A stretch of DNA of 64,000 bases from Macrostomum hystrix (taxonomy: Eukaryota > Platyhelminthes > Macrostomidae): positions 3,897,501-3,961,500 of the forward strand of contig CATNEN010000005.1 of NCBI GenBank assembly GCA_950097015.1, in the 5' to 3' direction. Both the position numbers and the translations under genes were made by a program. The notes below the pieces were generated by a model. That model did no database searches. It was not told the origin of the DNA and worked only from the letters and a program-made list of their open reading frames with translations. Below are positions 45,791 through 56,695 of this stretch, one piece after another (position 1 is the stretch's first letter; every line of letters begins with the position of its first letter).

Positions 45791-48700
45791 TCATTGTCTT
45801 TTCGTCATGATTTCTGATGTTTCACTCTGAGGTGTGAGTGAATTAATCAGGGCAAATTCTTCATTGCCGAGTGTGGCGATCGCCTTGGAGTAGTCAAACC
45901 GTAGTGGGATTCCAAGTGTTTTAAAGGTTTCTACTCCCAGGAGGAGGTCATAGTCTGGCAATGTGGAGTCCAATACAAAGGCGGTTATTGAATGTTCTTG
46001 TCGTCCGATCTCCAATTTAAGAGTAGTTTTCTGATTGAGTGAAAGCTGTTGTCCTCCTGCGCAAACTGCGCTTAAATTGGTGTTCTGTATTGGAGTGCCG
46101 AGTTTTCTTGCGAATTCAGAGGAAATGCAGGAGATCGAGGCGCCACTGTCAATGAGTGCTGTGCATTTGTAGCGCGTCTGTCGTGTGCCTTGGCACCGTA
46201 GCTGGATCATTGTTGCGGTGATGGCATGTTTGATGGCGCAAGCGTAGGAAGCTGGCCACTGTGGGATAGGTGGAGGTGGTGGCTTTGGTCGTCTTCCTTG
46301 TGGCGGAACTAACGCTTCCATTTGCAACTCCACAGGAGGTGATGGTGGAGGCAGTGGACATGTGCCAATCTTAGTATCGGACTGTGATGGTGGCGGTGGC
46401 GGTAGAGGCGGCGGTGTTGGCGGCGTTGGTTGAAGTTCCACGCTGATTCCAACGAACCGCTGAGCCAGCTTGGCCTCCTCGGCGACGAAGTTGATATCGA
46501 CGTCGTGGCAGGACGGCTTCACAATTAAGCCAACGTTGCGTCGACGAATTGACTTGGCCGAAGTGGCGGACTGCTGTAGTTCGATCACCGTAGTCTGATA
46601 AGTGCTCAACTGAGTCTCCAGTTCAGTAATAATTGATCGGAGTTCATTTACGATGGTCACATGCTCGCGTTCGATTTGATCCAACTGTTGCTGGTGGAGT
46701 AGTTCAGTTTCCTGGTTCTGGTTCTGCTGCTGCTGTTGGTGCTGCTGCTGAATAGATTGCTGGCAACAGTAATTGCTCGATAAGGTGGTCGATGAAGATT
46801 TCCTGGTCGCCTGTTCTTGCGGCTGCTTATCAAATAATAATCCGGAATCCTGCGTAGACGTGTCGTGCGTATGTATGGACAAATTCGACCCGGTGTCGAT
46901 TAGTTTCAGCACGCGGCACTCAGCTGAGGACATGACGATTGCGGCGATATCTGGGCTGCAGGACTTGGTTGAAGTTGGCCGCTCTGTATGTTGCTCAGCG
47001 ACTATGCGAACGTCGAAATCGCCAACTCCGACGGAGACAGTCGATACAGGGGGAGACGGAGGCGAAGTTGGCGGTGGTGATGGCGGAGCTAACGGAGTCT
47101 GTCGCGGCTCGGTCTGAGTCGTGCTATTGCTGACAACAAGCTTAACAGTGGCCACGCCGTTGGTTGTGTGTTCGGTCGGAAGTGATACCAATCGGAGTGT
47201 GTTAATCTGAGCAGGTTTAGGGTCTTGATTGTGCAGTAAGTTTTCTAACTGTCTAGAATCGCCAGTGAACCTATAGATTCGTCCGTCATCCGGGGTTGGG
47301 TCATCCGTAGACTGAAGTGTCATAAGCGACGCGGGGTGGTCGCGGTGATGCCATTCAGACTCTTGTTGATTCTCATAGTGTGGCACTGTGATCGTTCGGA
47401 TATTGTGTCGCATGTGTTGATTGTTGTGTCGCCAGGGCTGTGTATAAGGCGGTGAATAACGTGGTTGGCTTTGTGCCATGCGTTTTCGGCAGACATCGAT
47501 GATGTGGCCAGGGTGTCTGCAATAGCTGCAACCCCTGTCTGGCTGCCACTGTGGACTGCGATACTGGTTACCATGGCCTTGTCCCTGGGGTGTGTAACCT
47601 TGAAATTTTTGTCGGATGGCCGCTCCAGGTAAGTTTGCCGTCTCATAAGTGTTCATCGGCTGGCGATTTTGGTGTCGATATCTGTCATCCTGCTGAGTTG
47701 TAGGTCCACTTCCTGCCCAACACCGTGCGGATGTGTGACCGATTTTACCACAAGTGTAGCAGGTCTTGACTTCCGGACGTGTGTGCTGCGACTTCCTGGC
47801 AGTGCGATTCAATGTAGCCAATAACTGTTCATTAGACTCTTGGGTGGTATTCAAGAGAGCATTAAGTCGTTCAGTCAATTTTTTAATGTCAGACGTGTCC
47901 GAGTCCAGTGTGGAGTCGCGAGTCTGTTCAATTCTCAAAGCCTTGTTGAGCAGTTCTGCCTCAGAGGAAATGTTGCGCTTAAGCAGGTCTGACCGCAGGT
48001 AAGGCAGTGAATTGTTGATGACTGTAGCGACAAAGGTGGTGGTAAAGTCTCTGTCGCGTTGTTGCATTGCTCCCAAGTTCGTAGGAGGGGTTTCGGGTTC
48101 AGCACCCTCGGCATATATAGGTGCTATAGCCGGTAAGGTAGCACGCATTTTCCGGCGTAAATCAGTAAAGTACTGTAGGAATGGTTCGCCTGGCTGCTGT
48201 TTGCGAGATGTTGCATTATGTAATGTTAGAGTCGAGCCGATAGAAATCTCTCGTAGGCGTTCAGCGAGAGCTTGAACAGTATCGGGGAACGAATTTTGAG
48301 TCTGGGCATCGAGCCTTCCAAATTCGAGCTTGAGTAAGTCGTCCAGTAGTCGTGGAAATATGCGAATTTTGGTGGTATTCGATAATCCAAAAGTTCGGGC
48401 AGCCAGGTCGAATTCGGCTACAAAAGTCGGGAAGTCATGCATCTGATTGATGCCTTTGACACAATTGCGGACCTCAGCGAGAACCGTCGCTGACACCGGT
48501 TGTTCAGCGCCGGTGCCCATAGCTCGGTTCATTGTGTCAGTAAATTGTCGTAAAGCTGCTGCGGCTTCTTCCATGTTTGGGACTTGGACGTTTTGATCGT
48601 CGTTATCTTCCAGGTCTCTCTGGTCCTCAGACGTGTCGTTGTCACTATCGACGGAAGCGAGTGGTGGACCTTGTAATGTACTGTCTCTGTATGACGGTAA

Positions 48701-48907
48701 GTCTCCAAAAGTGACGGAAGTTGATGCGCCTGTAACAGTTCTATTCTGAGGTGTGGACAAGACGGAGGGGTTTGTGCCGTTTGGATTGTCCTCAACTATA
48801 GAATCAGGGTCTATGGACTGATTCGGTATTTGAGATTGCTGTGGGTCCTCCAATTTCAATGATTGATAATTTCTTCCAGAGCGAGTATAACTAGGCAATA
48901 AATTCAT
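45791..48907 (-). CDS. Gag-protease protein of LTR retrotransposon (no RT)
   Basis: 1038 aa. A retrotransposon Gag/capsid-like region lies at about residues 100-340 (FVAEFDLAARTFGLS…LDDLLKLEFGRL). Two CCHC zinc knuckles follow at about 383 (CYTCGKIGHTSARC) and 460 (CSYCRHPGHIIDVC). A Pro-rich linker, a DTG-containing segment at about D671 (LIDTGSNLS), a Gln-rich stretch with a coiled coil (about 715-790) and a second Pro-rich stretch come next. A C-terminal retropepsin-like domain has ALIDSGAS at D920 and LLLGVETFKTLG. Gag packages element RNA and the protease matures it. The ORF ends after the protease with no frame continuing into reverse transcriptase. It is intact, consistent with recent activity. 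Confidence 0.88.
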   Translation of the reverse strand: MNLLPSYTRSGRNYQSLKLEDPQQSQIPNQSIDPDSIVEDNPNGTNPSVLSTPQNRTVTGASTSVTFGDLPSYRDSTLQGPPLASVDSDNDTSEDQRDLEDNDDQNVQVPNMEEAAAALRQFTDTMNRAMGTGAEQPVSATVLAEVRNCVKGINQMHDFPTFVAEFDLAARTFGLSNTTKIRIFPRLLDDLLKLEFGRLDAQTQNSFPDTVQALAERLREISIGSTLTLHNATSRKQQPGEPFLQYFTDLRRKMRATLPAIAPIYAEGAEPETPPTNLGAMQQRDRDFTTTFVATVINNSLPYLRSDLLKRNISSEAELLNKALRIEQTRDSTLDSDTSDIKKLTERLNALLNTTQESNEQLLATLNRTARKSQHTRPEVKTCYTCGKIGHTSARCWAGSGPTTQQDDRYRHQNRQPMNTYETANLPGAAIRQKFQGYTPQGQGHGNQYRSPQWQPDRGCSYCRHPGHIIDVCRKRMAQSQPRYSPPYTQPWRHNNQHMRHNIRTITVPHYENQQESEWHHRDHPASLMTLQSTDDPTPDDGRIYRFTGDSRQLENLLHNQDPKPAQINTLRLVSLPTEHTTNGVATVKLVVSNSTTQTEPRQTPLAPPSPPPTSPPSPPVSTVSVGVGDFDVRIVAEQHTERPTSTKSCSPDIAAIVMSSAECRVLKLIDTGSNLSIHTHDTSTQDSGLLFDKQPQEQATRKSSSTTLSSNYCCQQSIQQQHQQQQQNQNQETELLHQQQLDQIEREHVTIVNELRSIITELETQLSTYQTTVIELQQSATSAKSIRRRNVGLIVKPSCHDVDINFVAEEAKLAQRFVGISVELQPTPPTPPPLPPPPPSQSDTKIGTCPLPPPSPPVELQMEALVPPQGRRPKPPPPPIPQWPASYACAIKHAITATMIQLRCQGTRQTRYKCTALIDSGASISCISSEFARKLGTPIQNTNLSAVCAGGQQLSLNQKTTLKLEIGRQEHSITAFVLDSTLPDYDLLLGVETFKTLGIPLRFDYSKAIATLGNEEFALINSLTPQSETSEIMTKRQ

Positions 48908-51593
48908 GTACTTTTAAACTTTCTTGTGGAGTTGAATGCAAAACAAGATTCGAATAAGGCGGAGTAAGAACTTGATAGTGAAGTAAGTATTGGTTACTGC
49001 GAGTAGTAAGAAGAGGGTTTGTCGCAACAGGCAACGGCTTTCGGGCACGTGGTCCGGAGTTCTGGCAATTTTGGGGATTCAGAATAAGTAATGCGGCTTT
49101 TATTTAAACGTGTTCATCTGCGTCTGAGTGGGGAATGTGTTCTCCGTTCAGATTGAATCAGCACGGCGAATAATTAATTAACAAATAGGTACCACGTGGT
49201 TTTGGAGTCAGGCAAAGAATGCAAAGTGTAATAGCGAGGAGGGATTTTTGTAGGAATATTTATATCATTAGACGCTTTTCTAGATTACTGCTTTTTATTT
49301 TGTTTTCTAATATTGCTATTTTTATTTGCTTTTTGATTTTGTGATTTTTAGTTTTTTGGTTATATATATATTCACGTTATAAACGAAGACAAGTTAGATG
49401 GTAATATATTTTTGTTATTTTTTTTTTTGAGTTTTATATGTTTTTATTCTTTTTACCACTTTTATAGAAAGTATAAGTATTAAGACAGGTATACACATGT
49501 CGTTACGTATGAAAAGATGTATTTACAAGAGGATATGTTCAAAGGAAAGCAATATATATAATTTGTGTAGTGCGGAACTTCATTATACATCCTATTAGAT
49601 AAATGTTCGTTTGTGAACGAGGAAATATATATAGAAACGTTGGCGTGTGTAAGCATAGAGAGAGATAGTTAAATAATTATATACAGCTTAAGTAGGTAAT
49701 GTTATATATGATATGAAAATGTATATATTTTTGTGCTTTTTTATAGAATTTTGTAAGCATATCAAGTATATTTACAGCGTTAGATGTGTCTGGTTAAAAG
49801 TGGTTGAAGAAGCAGACGAAGAATGAGAAATGATAAAGTTAGTACTGTAGAAACGGTATAAAAAAGAGTAATGAGATGAATGATAGTAGAGGGAAGAGTA
49901 AGGATGGCTTTCCGAGGAGGATTACCAGTGATGCCGGCTAGAATGGGACCCCACCCGAGCTCACCTAGGAGAAGAATGAATCGTTCAAGAGAACTAGGAC
50001 AGAGGGAGAGATAACGCCAGTATGTGTAGAAGTTGAGTAGAGCACAAGATTTGTCCATTTTGGAGAGAAAGTGGAAGAAGAGTGAGACTAGAAATATAGA
50101 TAGAAAGAGAAATGTGATGAGAAGGTAGTCACGGGGCCGCGATCAAACTGGGTGTGTCGGCAGCTAGAGGTTCCGGCAGCGGAGAAGAGTGGCGTGGCCG
50201 ACGTCAAGCAGAATGACACTAGCAGATCTTCAGCGGACACGGCGAAGGATACAGCAAGCAGGTCGAAGTGCAGAGGAGCGCAGAGTGACTGAGTTGAATT
50301 AGGTTTGAGAGTATTGACTGTGAATAGAGGGTGAAGGCTTTTTATAGTGACGGGAAATTGCGGTTGACCGCCAGAAAATGAAATTTTTGATTAAATGCGA
50401 AGGAGGCTGAAGCGGTTGATTGGATTTTGTGATGGCTCTTCGAGAAAGTGTGGCTGACAGCTAGGAAATAGGAGTAGAGTTCACATGCAAAGAAGGCTAA
50501 AGCAGTTAATTGGATTTTGGAGATCGATCTACGAGAAAGTGAGGCTGACAGCTAGGAAATAAGATTTGTGCTCACATGAAGAGAAATCTGGGCAAGTAAT
50601 TGGATTTTTGCGAAAATAAATGAGAAAGTGAGGCTGACAGCTAGGAAATGAGATCTGGGCAAGTAATTGGATTTTTGCGAAAATAAATGAGAAAAAGGCT
50701 TTTTTGCCTAACGCAGCGTCGAGCCTGGTAATTAATTTGGGCGAAAAAGTTTTCCAAAAAAGTTTTTTGTTGATTGAAGAGTGGAGGCACTGGGGAAATA
50801 AGCGCGCGTGTTTGTATGCATGGACCACACGACGGAAAGCCGCGTCGGGAGAACGAAGTTTGATTAAAGAAAAACAAAAACGCTGTCCCAGCGGAAAAGC
50901 GAGGATAATGCGTAGCTATAGGATTTCGTGTTAATTTGAGAAAGTTTTTTGTTGCTAAAAGTTCTATATGTGAAAGCGTCTAAGATAAAATATTAGTCAG
51001 AATTGTCTTTTTAGAAGACAACCTGCAGGATTCTCTACGTTGGGGGAGTAGAGAAATCTTCGTTTAGAAGACTTGCCGTCTGATTTAACAATTGACTTGA
51101 GGAATTTCCAACAAATTTCAACAATAGGGAGGCTATACACTTGCAGAGTTGGAGGGAAATGGTTTGAGTTGAGAAGTTATTTAGAGAGTGTTGAATACAT
51201 TCAACGAAATCTAAACCTAACTTGACGACTCGGAAAGGTGTTGAAGAAAGAGGTTTTGCCGACTATGACTTATTAAAAGTCTTGAGAGGATTTTAATTTA
51301 TATCTGCGCGCCAACACCTCAAGCTTTATTTTCTCCATTTAAACTGATTTATCGATAATCGACTTTCTAGTCGACTGACTGACTGTGATTTAAGAGGGCC
51401 CTCGAATTTCATTGAGGACGCAGTGAAACACGGGAGAACACAAGATTGTTTCGAACTCGACAAAATTTAATATTAATTGCAGAAAGGGATTGCCAGATTA
51501 CTCCCCCCACGCCCCTCAGCCATGCCTTAAGCGATTAGCCCATAATGAATTTAGTCATGGTGTAGAAATAAAGTGAGTGCATGGAGGAAAAGA
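48908..51593 (-). other. Long leader of the LTR element
   Basis: 2.7 kb between the primer site and the gag ATG with no large ORF. A sense-strand 92-codon ORF (50058-49780) has a hydrophobic C-terminal half (about residues 52-85, LITLFYTVSTVLTLSFLILRL) but no recognised family. Imperfect repeats of 'gtgaggctgacagctaggaaat' occur at 50450-50700. The length suggests RNA packaging sequences or remnants of lost genes. Confidence 0.5.
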
Positions 51594-51607
51594 CGGTCAG
51601 GGAACCA
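51594..51607 (-). other. tRNA-Glu primer-binding site of LTR element
   Basis: Minus-strand TGGTTCCCTGACCG, complementary to the 3' end of animal tRNA-Glu (CGGTCAGGGAACCA) over 14 bases, one base from the LTR end. It fixes the element's orientation. Confidence 0.88.
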
Positions 51608-51608
51608 G

Positions 51609-52304
51609 TGAAATATTTTAGATTCGTCTCTGGTCTATCAATGTCTAGCTTAATGAGTATTCTTATTATCTTTACTAGTTGTCTTTGACAAGAGCCAATT
51701 GTACACGGCTATTTCTAAGTAATGAGGAGGCGTGGAAAATCGACTATCTTTTCCTGATGTTGCACTCACTTTCGGTCTTATACTCTCAATCGGATTATAT
51801 TTTGTTGGTCTTACGGCAAACAATTAAAAGATGACAACTCACTATAAATTATTACAATTATTACAATCACTGAGAGAAGGTAATTCCCAAGCACAAGTAT
51901 TTGATTGTTACTCACGGATCCTGAGTCAGTAACCAAGATATGGAAAAGGGTTCAAGGTAAGATCTGGGTGAAGTTTCCAGGAGTCACAATTCCAATTTCA
52001 ATAAGGTATTCTTAATTATCTGGATCTTGCATGGGCTAGCCAGGGATAGCAAAGGCTAGCGACTAATAGATATCGGATCTAGCTAGGAGATTGAATAGCA
52101 AGCGAAGAAGGAACGGGCGAGCGGGGGCGGTCTTACTTTCTCTCAGTGCAAGAACTTTTATACTCATCCGGCCAAAGGCTGCCATAGGGCAGGAGTCTTT
52201 AGGCTAATCCTAGAGCTCCTGCAAATGCATCCTCGCGCAGGAGAGCTGCATATTCTAATCGCGCCTAGATGTAAAAATCGCATAGTTTAAATTGTAACAC
52301 TTCA
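51609..52304 (-). repeat. 5' LTR of the gag-pro element
   Basis: 696 bp, same length and apparently the same sequence as 43360-44055. Followed by target duplicate AATA and the resumed 30-bp minisatellite. Confidence 0.95.
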
Positions 52305-52640
52305 AATAGACAGGATGGATAGACAGATATAGGGAATAGATAGGATGGATAGACAGATATAGGGAATAGATAGGATGGATAGACAGATATAGGGAATAGA
52401 TAGGATGGATAGACAGATATAGGGAATAGACAGGATGGATAGACAGATATAGGGAATAGATAGGATGAATGGACAGATATAGGGAATAGATAGGATGAAT
52501 GGACAGATATAGGGAATAGATAGGATGGATAGACAGATATAGGGAATAGATAGGATGGATAGACAGATATAGGGAATAGATAGGATGGATAGACAGATAT
52601 AGGGAATAGACAGGATGGATAGACAGATAAAAGGAATAGA
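52305..52640. repeat. Minisatellite, 30-bp unit, right part
   Basis: About 11 copies of the unit seen at 42360-43359, including 'gaatggacagata' variants, ending in degenerate sequence. Continuous with the left part if the LTR element is removed. Confidence 0.96.
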
Positions 52641-52951
52641 TATAATAAAGATATTTGCCTAAGATTAGGCAATAGACAACAGATACGACCTATTATAGAC
52701 TCGGTAATATAAGGCATAAAAACTTTCATAGGTATTATAATTAAAAAGCATAAGTTTTCGGCCAGAACACTATGCAATGCTCTACTCAAACGAAAGTGCA
52801 AAATTGTAGTGAAGGCAGTCTGAAACAAAAAGCGGAAAGCTACTGATGCTTTTGACCAGCTGTGTCAAAACTTATTAGCTAGCATTTACTATTTATGATG
52901 TTGAAGTCTGCGGACTATCTGTCTATCCATCTGTCTGTTAACAATTTCACA
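52641..52951. other. Spacer, no gene seen
   Basis: Unique sequence with no supported feature. Confidence 0.35.
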
Positions 52952-53428
52952 CGGCTATAGTTCTCAAACTGTTTCTCATGGCTATGGTTCTCAAACTGTT
53001 TCTCATGGCTATAGTTCTCAAATTGTTTCTCATGGCTTTAGTTCTCAATAGATTTCTCATGGCTATAGTTCTCAATAGATTTCTCATGGCTATAGTTCTC
53101 AAACTGTGTCTCATAGCTATAGTTCTCAAACTGTGTCTCATGGCTATGGTTCTCAAACTGTTTCTCATGGCTATGGTTCTCAAACTGTTTCTCATGGCTA
53201 TAGTTCTCAAACTGTTTCTCATGGCTATGGTTCTCAAACTGTTTCTCATGGCTATGGTTCTCAAACTGTTTCTCATGGCTATAGTTCTCAAACTGTTTCT
53301 CATGGCTATGGTTCTCAAACTGTTTCTCATGGCTATAGTTCTCAAACCGTTTCTCATGGCTATAGTTCTCAAACTGTTTCTCATGGCTATGGTTCTCAAA
53401 TATATTTCTCATGGCTTTAGTTCTCATT
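52952..53428. repeat. Minisatellite, 27-bp unit (ggctatagttctcaaactgtttctcat)
   Basis: About 17 copies. The same unit occurs three times inside the SINE-A copy at 38676-38756. The unit is a multiple of three, so both strands show long spurious ORFs. Confidence 0.95.
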
Positions 53429-53429
53429 G

Positions 53430-54625
53430 TCATTGTCAATCATCATTGTCAACTGGGGTATCATGGTCAACTGGGGGATCATTGTCAACAGGGGGAAAAT
53501 TGTCAACTGGGGGATCATTGTCTACTGGGGGGATCATTGTCAACTGGGAGATCATTGTCAACTGGGGGATCATTGTCAACTGGGGTATCATTGTCAACTG
53601 GGGGATCATTGTCAACTAGGGGATCATGGCCAACTGGGGGATCACTGTCAACTGGGCGATCATTGTCAACTGAGGGATCATTGTCAACTGAGGGATCATC
53701 GTCAACTGGGGGATCATTGTCAACTGGGAGATCATTGTTAACTGGGGGATCATTGTCAACTGGGGGATCATTGTCAACTGGGAGATCATTGTCAACTGGG
53801 AAATGATTGTCAACTGGGAGATCATTGTCAACTGGGAAATGATTGTCAACTGGGAGATCATTGTCAACTGGGGAATGATTGTCAACTAGGTGATCATTGT
53901 TAACTGGGGGATCATTGTCAACTGGGAGATCATTGTCAACTGGGAGATCATTGTTAACTGGGGGATCATTGTCAACTGGGAGATCATTGTCAACTGGGAA
54001 ATGATTGTCAACTGGGAGATCATTGTCAACTGGGGAATGATTGTCAACTAGGTGATCATTGTTAACTGGGGGATCATTGTCAACTGGGAGATCATTGTCA
54101 ACTGGGAGATCATTGTTAACTGGGGGATCATTGTCAACTGGGAGATCATTGTCAACTGGGAGATCATTGTTAACTGGGGAATGATTGTCAACTGGGAGAT
54201 CATTGTCAACTGGGGAATGATTGTCAACTAGGTGATCATTGTCAACTAGGGGATCATGGCCAACTGGGTGATCATTGTCAACTGGGGGATAATTGTCAAC
54301 TAGGGGACCATGGCCAACTGGGTGATCATTGTCAACTGGGGGATCATCGTCAACTGGGAGATCATTGTCAACTGGGGGATCATTGTCAACTAGGGGATCA
54401 TGGCCAACTGGGTGATCATTGTCAACTGGGGGATAATTGTCAACTAGGGGACCATGGCCAACTGGGTGATCATTGTCAACTGGGGGATCATCGTCAACTG
54501 GGAGATCATTGTCAACTGGGGGATCATTGTCAACTGGGGGATCATTGTCAACTGGGGGATCATCGTCAACTAGGTGATCATTGTCAACTGGGGGGATCAT
54601 TGTCAACTGGGTGATCATTGTAGCT
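53430..54625. repeat. Minisatellite, 18-bp unit (gatcattgtcaactgggg)
   Basis: About 66 copies, with multi-unit blocks repeated (for example the 'ctaggggatcatggccaactgggtg' block at about 54246, 54298, 54390 and 54442). The 367-aa minus ORF (DNDPPV repeats) is an artefact of the unit length. Confidence 0.95.
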
Positions 54626-55329
54626 CAAAAAAGCTGAACATACAGCTGCTAAAAAGTATATACAAGACGAATTAAAAATATTTCTGCTCCCCGAAGGGGG
54701 GCAAAACATGCTAGTTTGCCTATCTAAAGTCCATTATCGAGATTAGTTAGCAAGCCAACATTTTCAGTCATTGGTCATATCGCTTCTTCATCCAAACTAC
54801 CAGGGCCTCTGCAGTTATTTTTTAAGTCCCTAGTCAGCGTAAAGCTATTCTCGTCTTCAAAGCTTCCATACGAAGGCGTGTTTTGGCGACTTAACGCAAC
54901 AAAAAGTCTTCTTTGTTCCAATGGCGGATTTAATTTGGCTTTCTGTACTGCCATTTCACAATGAATGCTTGGTCTTTTCTACTCAAAAGTACAACCCAAA
55001 AATGGCAATTAGTTTATCAACCTGACCCTGACCAAACTATTGGCATAATCAACTATATGCCAGTAATCTCTCATCACACTGATATAATTATTTAATATCT
55101 CTCTACATTACTTGCTACTTAGGCCTAAGGTTGTTATCTATTTATCTAGCTCAAAGTTACTGAACTATGATAATGATGACGATGCTAATGATGATGAAAC
55201 TGAATTTTCTGTCAATCATTATTACGCCTTTATATAAGTGCATCGTCCTATGTAAATAAAGTTTATTGAGTTACTTTAGAAAATTTTGTTCTACATAATT
55301 CCTAAAAGTACACCAGCTACTTGTATGCA
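54626..55329. other. Spacer, no gene seen
   Basis: About 700 bp of AT-rich unique sequence with a short 'gatgatgatgatgaa'-like run at about 55160. No supported ORF. Confidence 0.35.
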
Positions 55330-56695
55330 GTGACTCTTCTGTCTAACAGGTGTTTCTTCTGTCTAACATGTGTTTCTTCTGTCTAACATGTGTTTCTTCT
55401 GTCTAACAGGTGTTTCTTCTGTCTAACATGTGTTTCTTCTGTCTAACATGTGTTTCTTCTGTCTAACAGGTGTTTCTTCTGTCTAACATGTGTTTCTTCT
55501 GTCTAACATGTGTTTCTTCTGTCTAACAGGTGTTTCTTCTGTCTAACATGTGTTTCTTCTGTCTAACATGTGTTTCTTCTGTCTAACAGGTGTTTCTTCT
55601 GTCTAACATGTGTTTCTTCTGTCTAACAGGTGTTTCTTCTGTCTAACATGTGTTTCTTCTGTCTAACATGTGTTTCTTCTGTCTAACAGGTGTTTCTTCT
55701 GTCTAACAGGTGTTTCTTCTGTCTAACATGTGTTTCTTCTGTCTAACATGTGTTTCTTCTGTCTAACAGGTGTTTCTTCTGTCTAACAGGTGCTTCTTCT
55801 GTCTAACATGTGTTTCTTCTGTCTAACAGGTGGCTATTCTGTCTAACAGGTGACTATTCTGTCTAACAGTTGTTTCTTCTGTCTAACAGTTGGCTATTCT
55901 GTCTAACAGGTGACTATTCTGTCTAACAGGTGTTTCTTCTGTCTAACAGGTGGCTATTCTGTCTAACAGGTGTTTCTTCTGTCTAACAGGTGTTTCTTCT
56001 GTCTAACAGGTGGCTATTCTGTCTAACAGGTGACTATTCTGTCTAACAGGTGACTATTCTGTCTAACAGGTGACTATTCTGTCTAACAGGTGACTATTCT
56101 GTCTAACAGGTGACTATTCTGTCTAACAGGTGACTATTCTGTCTAACAGGTGTTTCTTCTGTCTAACAGGTGTTTCTTCTGTCTAACAGGTGGCTATTCT
56201 GTCTAACAGGTGACTATTCTGTCTAACAGGTGTTTCTTCTGTCTAACAGGTGACTATTCTGTCTAACAGGTGTTTATTCTGTCTAACAGGTGACTATTCT
56301 GTCTAACAGGTGTTTCTTCTGTCTAACAGGTGACTATTCTGTCTAACAGGTGTTTCTTCTGTCTAACAGGTGCTTCTTCTGTCTAACAGGTGTTTCTTCT
56401 GTCTAACAGGTGCTTCTTCTGTCTAACAGGTGGCTATTCTGTCTAACAGGTGGCTATTCTGTCTAACAGGTGTTTCTTCTGACTAACAGGTGGCTATTCT
56501 GTCTAACAGGTGACTATTCTGTCTAACAGGTCACTCTTCTGTCTAACAGGTGACTCTTCTGTCTAACAGGTGTTTCTTCTCTCTAACAGGTGAGACGAAC
56601 CCATCAAACAGTTGACACTCAAATCTAACAGGTGACTCTTCTGTCTAACAGGTGACTATTCTGTCTAACAGGTGACACTCCTGTCTAACATGTGA
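55330..56695. repeat. Minisatellite, 20-bp unit (tgtttcttctgtctaacagg)
   Basis: About 68 copies with very little length variation. The left part shows a 60-bp super-period (aca-T-g, aca-T-g, aca-G-g), and the right part mixes tgtttcttc, tgactattc and tggctattc units. Each unit resembles a 3' splice site: pyrimidine run, CTAAC and CAG|G. Confidence 0.96.

Larger units (their letters stand above)
43360..52304 (-). mobile_element. Non-autonomous LTR retrotransposon with gag and protease only
   Basis: 8945 bp bounded by two 696-bp LTRs that look identical, with TG...CA ends. The 4-bp duplication AATA (43356-43359 and 52305-52308) and the restored minisatellite phase prove insertion into the 30-bp array. 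A tRNA-Glu primer site next to the right-hand LTR sets the sense strand as minus. The interior holds one long ORF (Gag plus retropepsin) and no reverse transcriptase, RNase H or integrase, so mobility would need enzymes from a relative. A Ty3/Gypsy-type origin is suggested by the Gag and the 4-bp duplication. Confidence 0.92.

Noticed and set aside
53515-54618. 367-codon DNDPPV repeat ORF resembling a secreted acidic repeat protein
   Set aside because: The 18-bp array read in frame, with no signal peptide or unique ends.
55330-56695. CRISPR-like regular array
   Set aside because: No unique spacers: the 20-bp units are contiguous and nearly identical, and the genome is eukaryotic.
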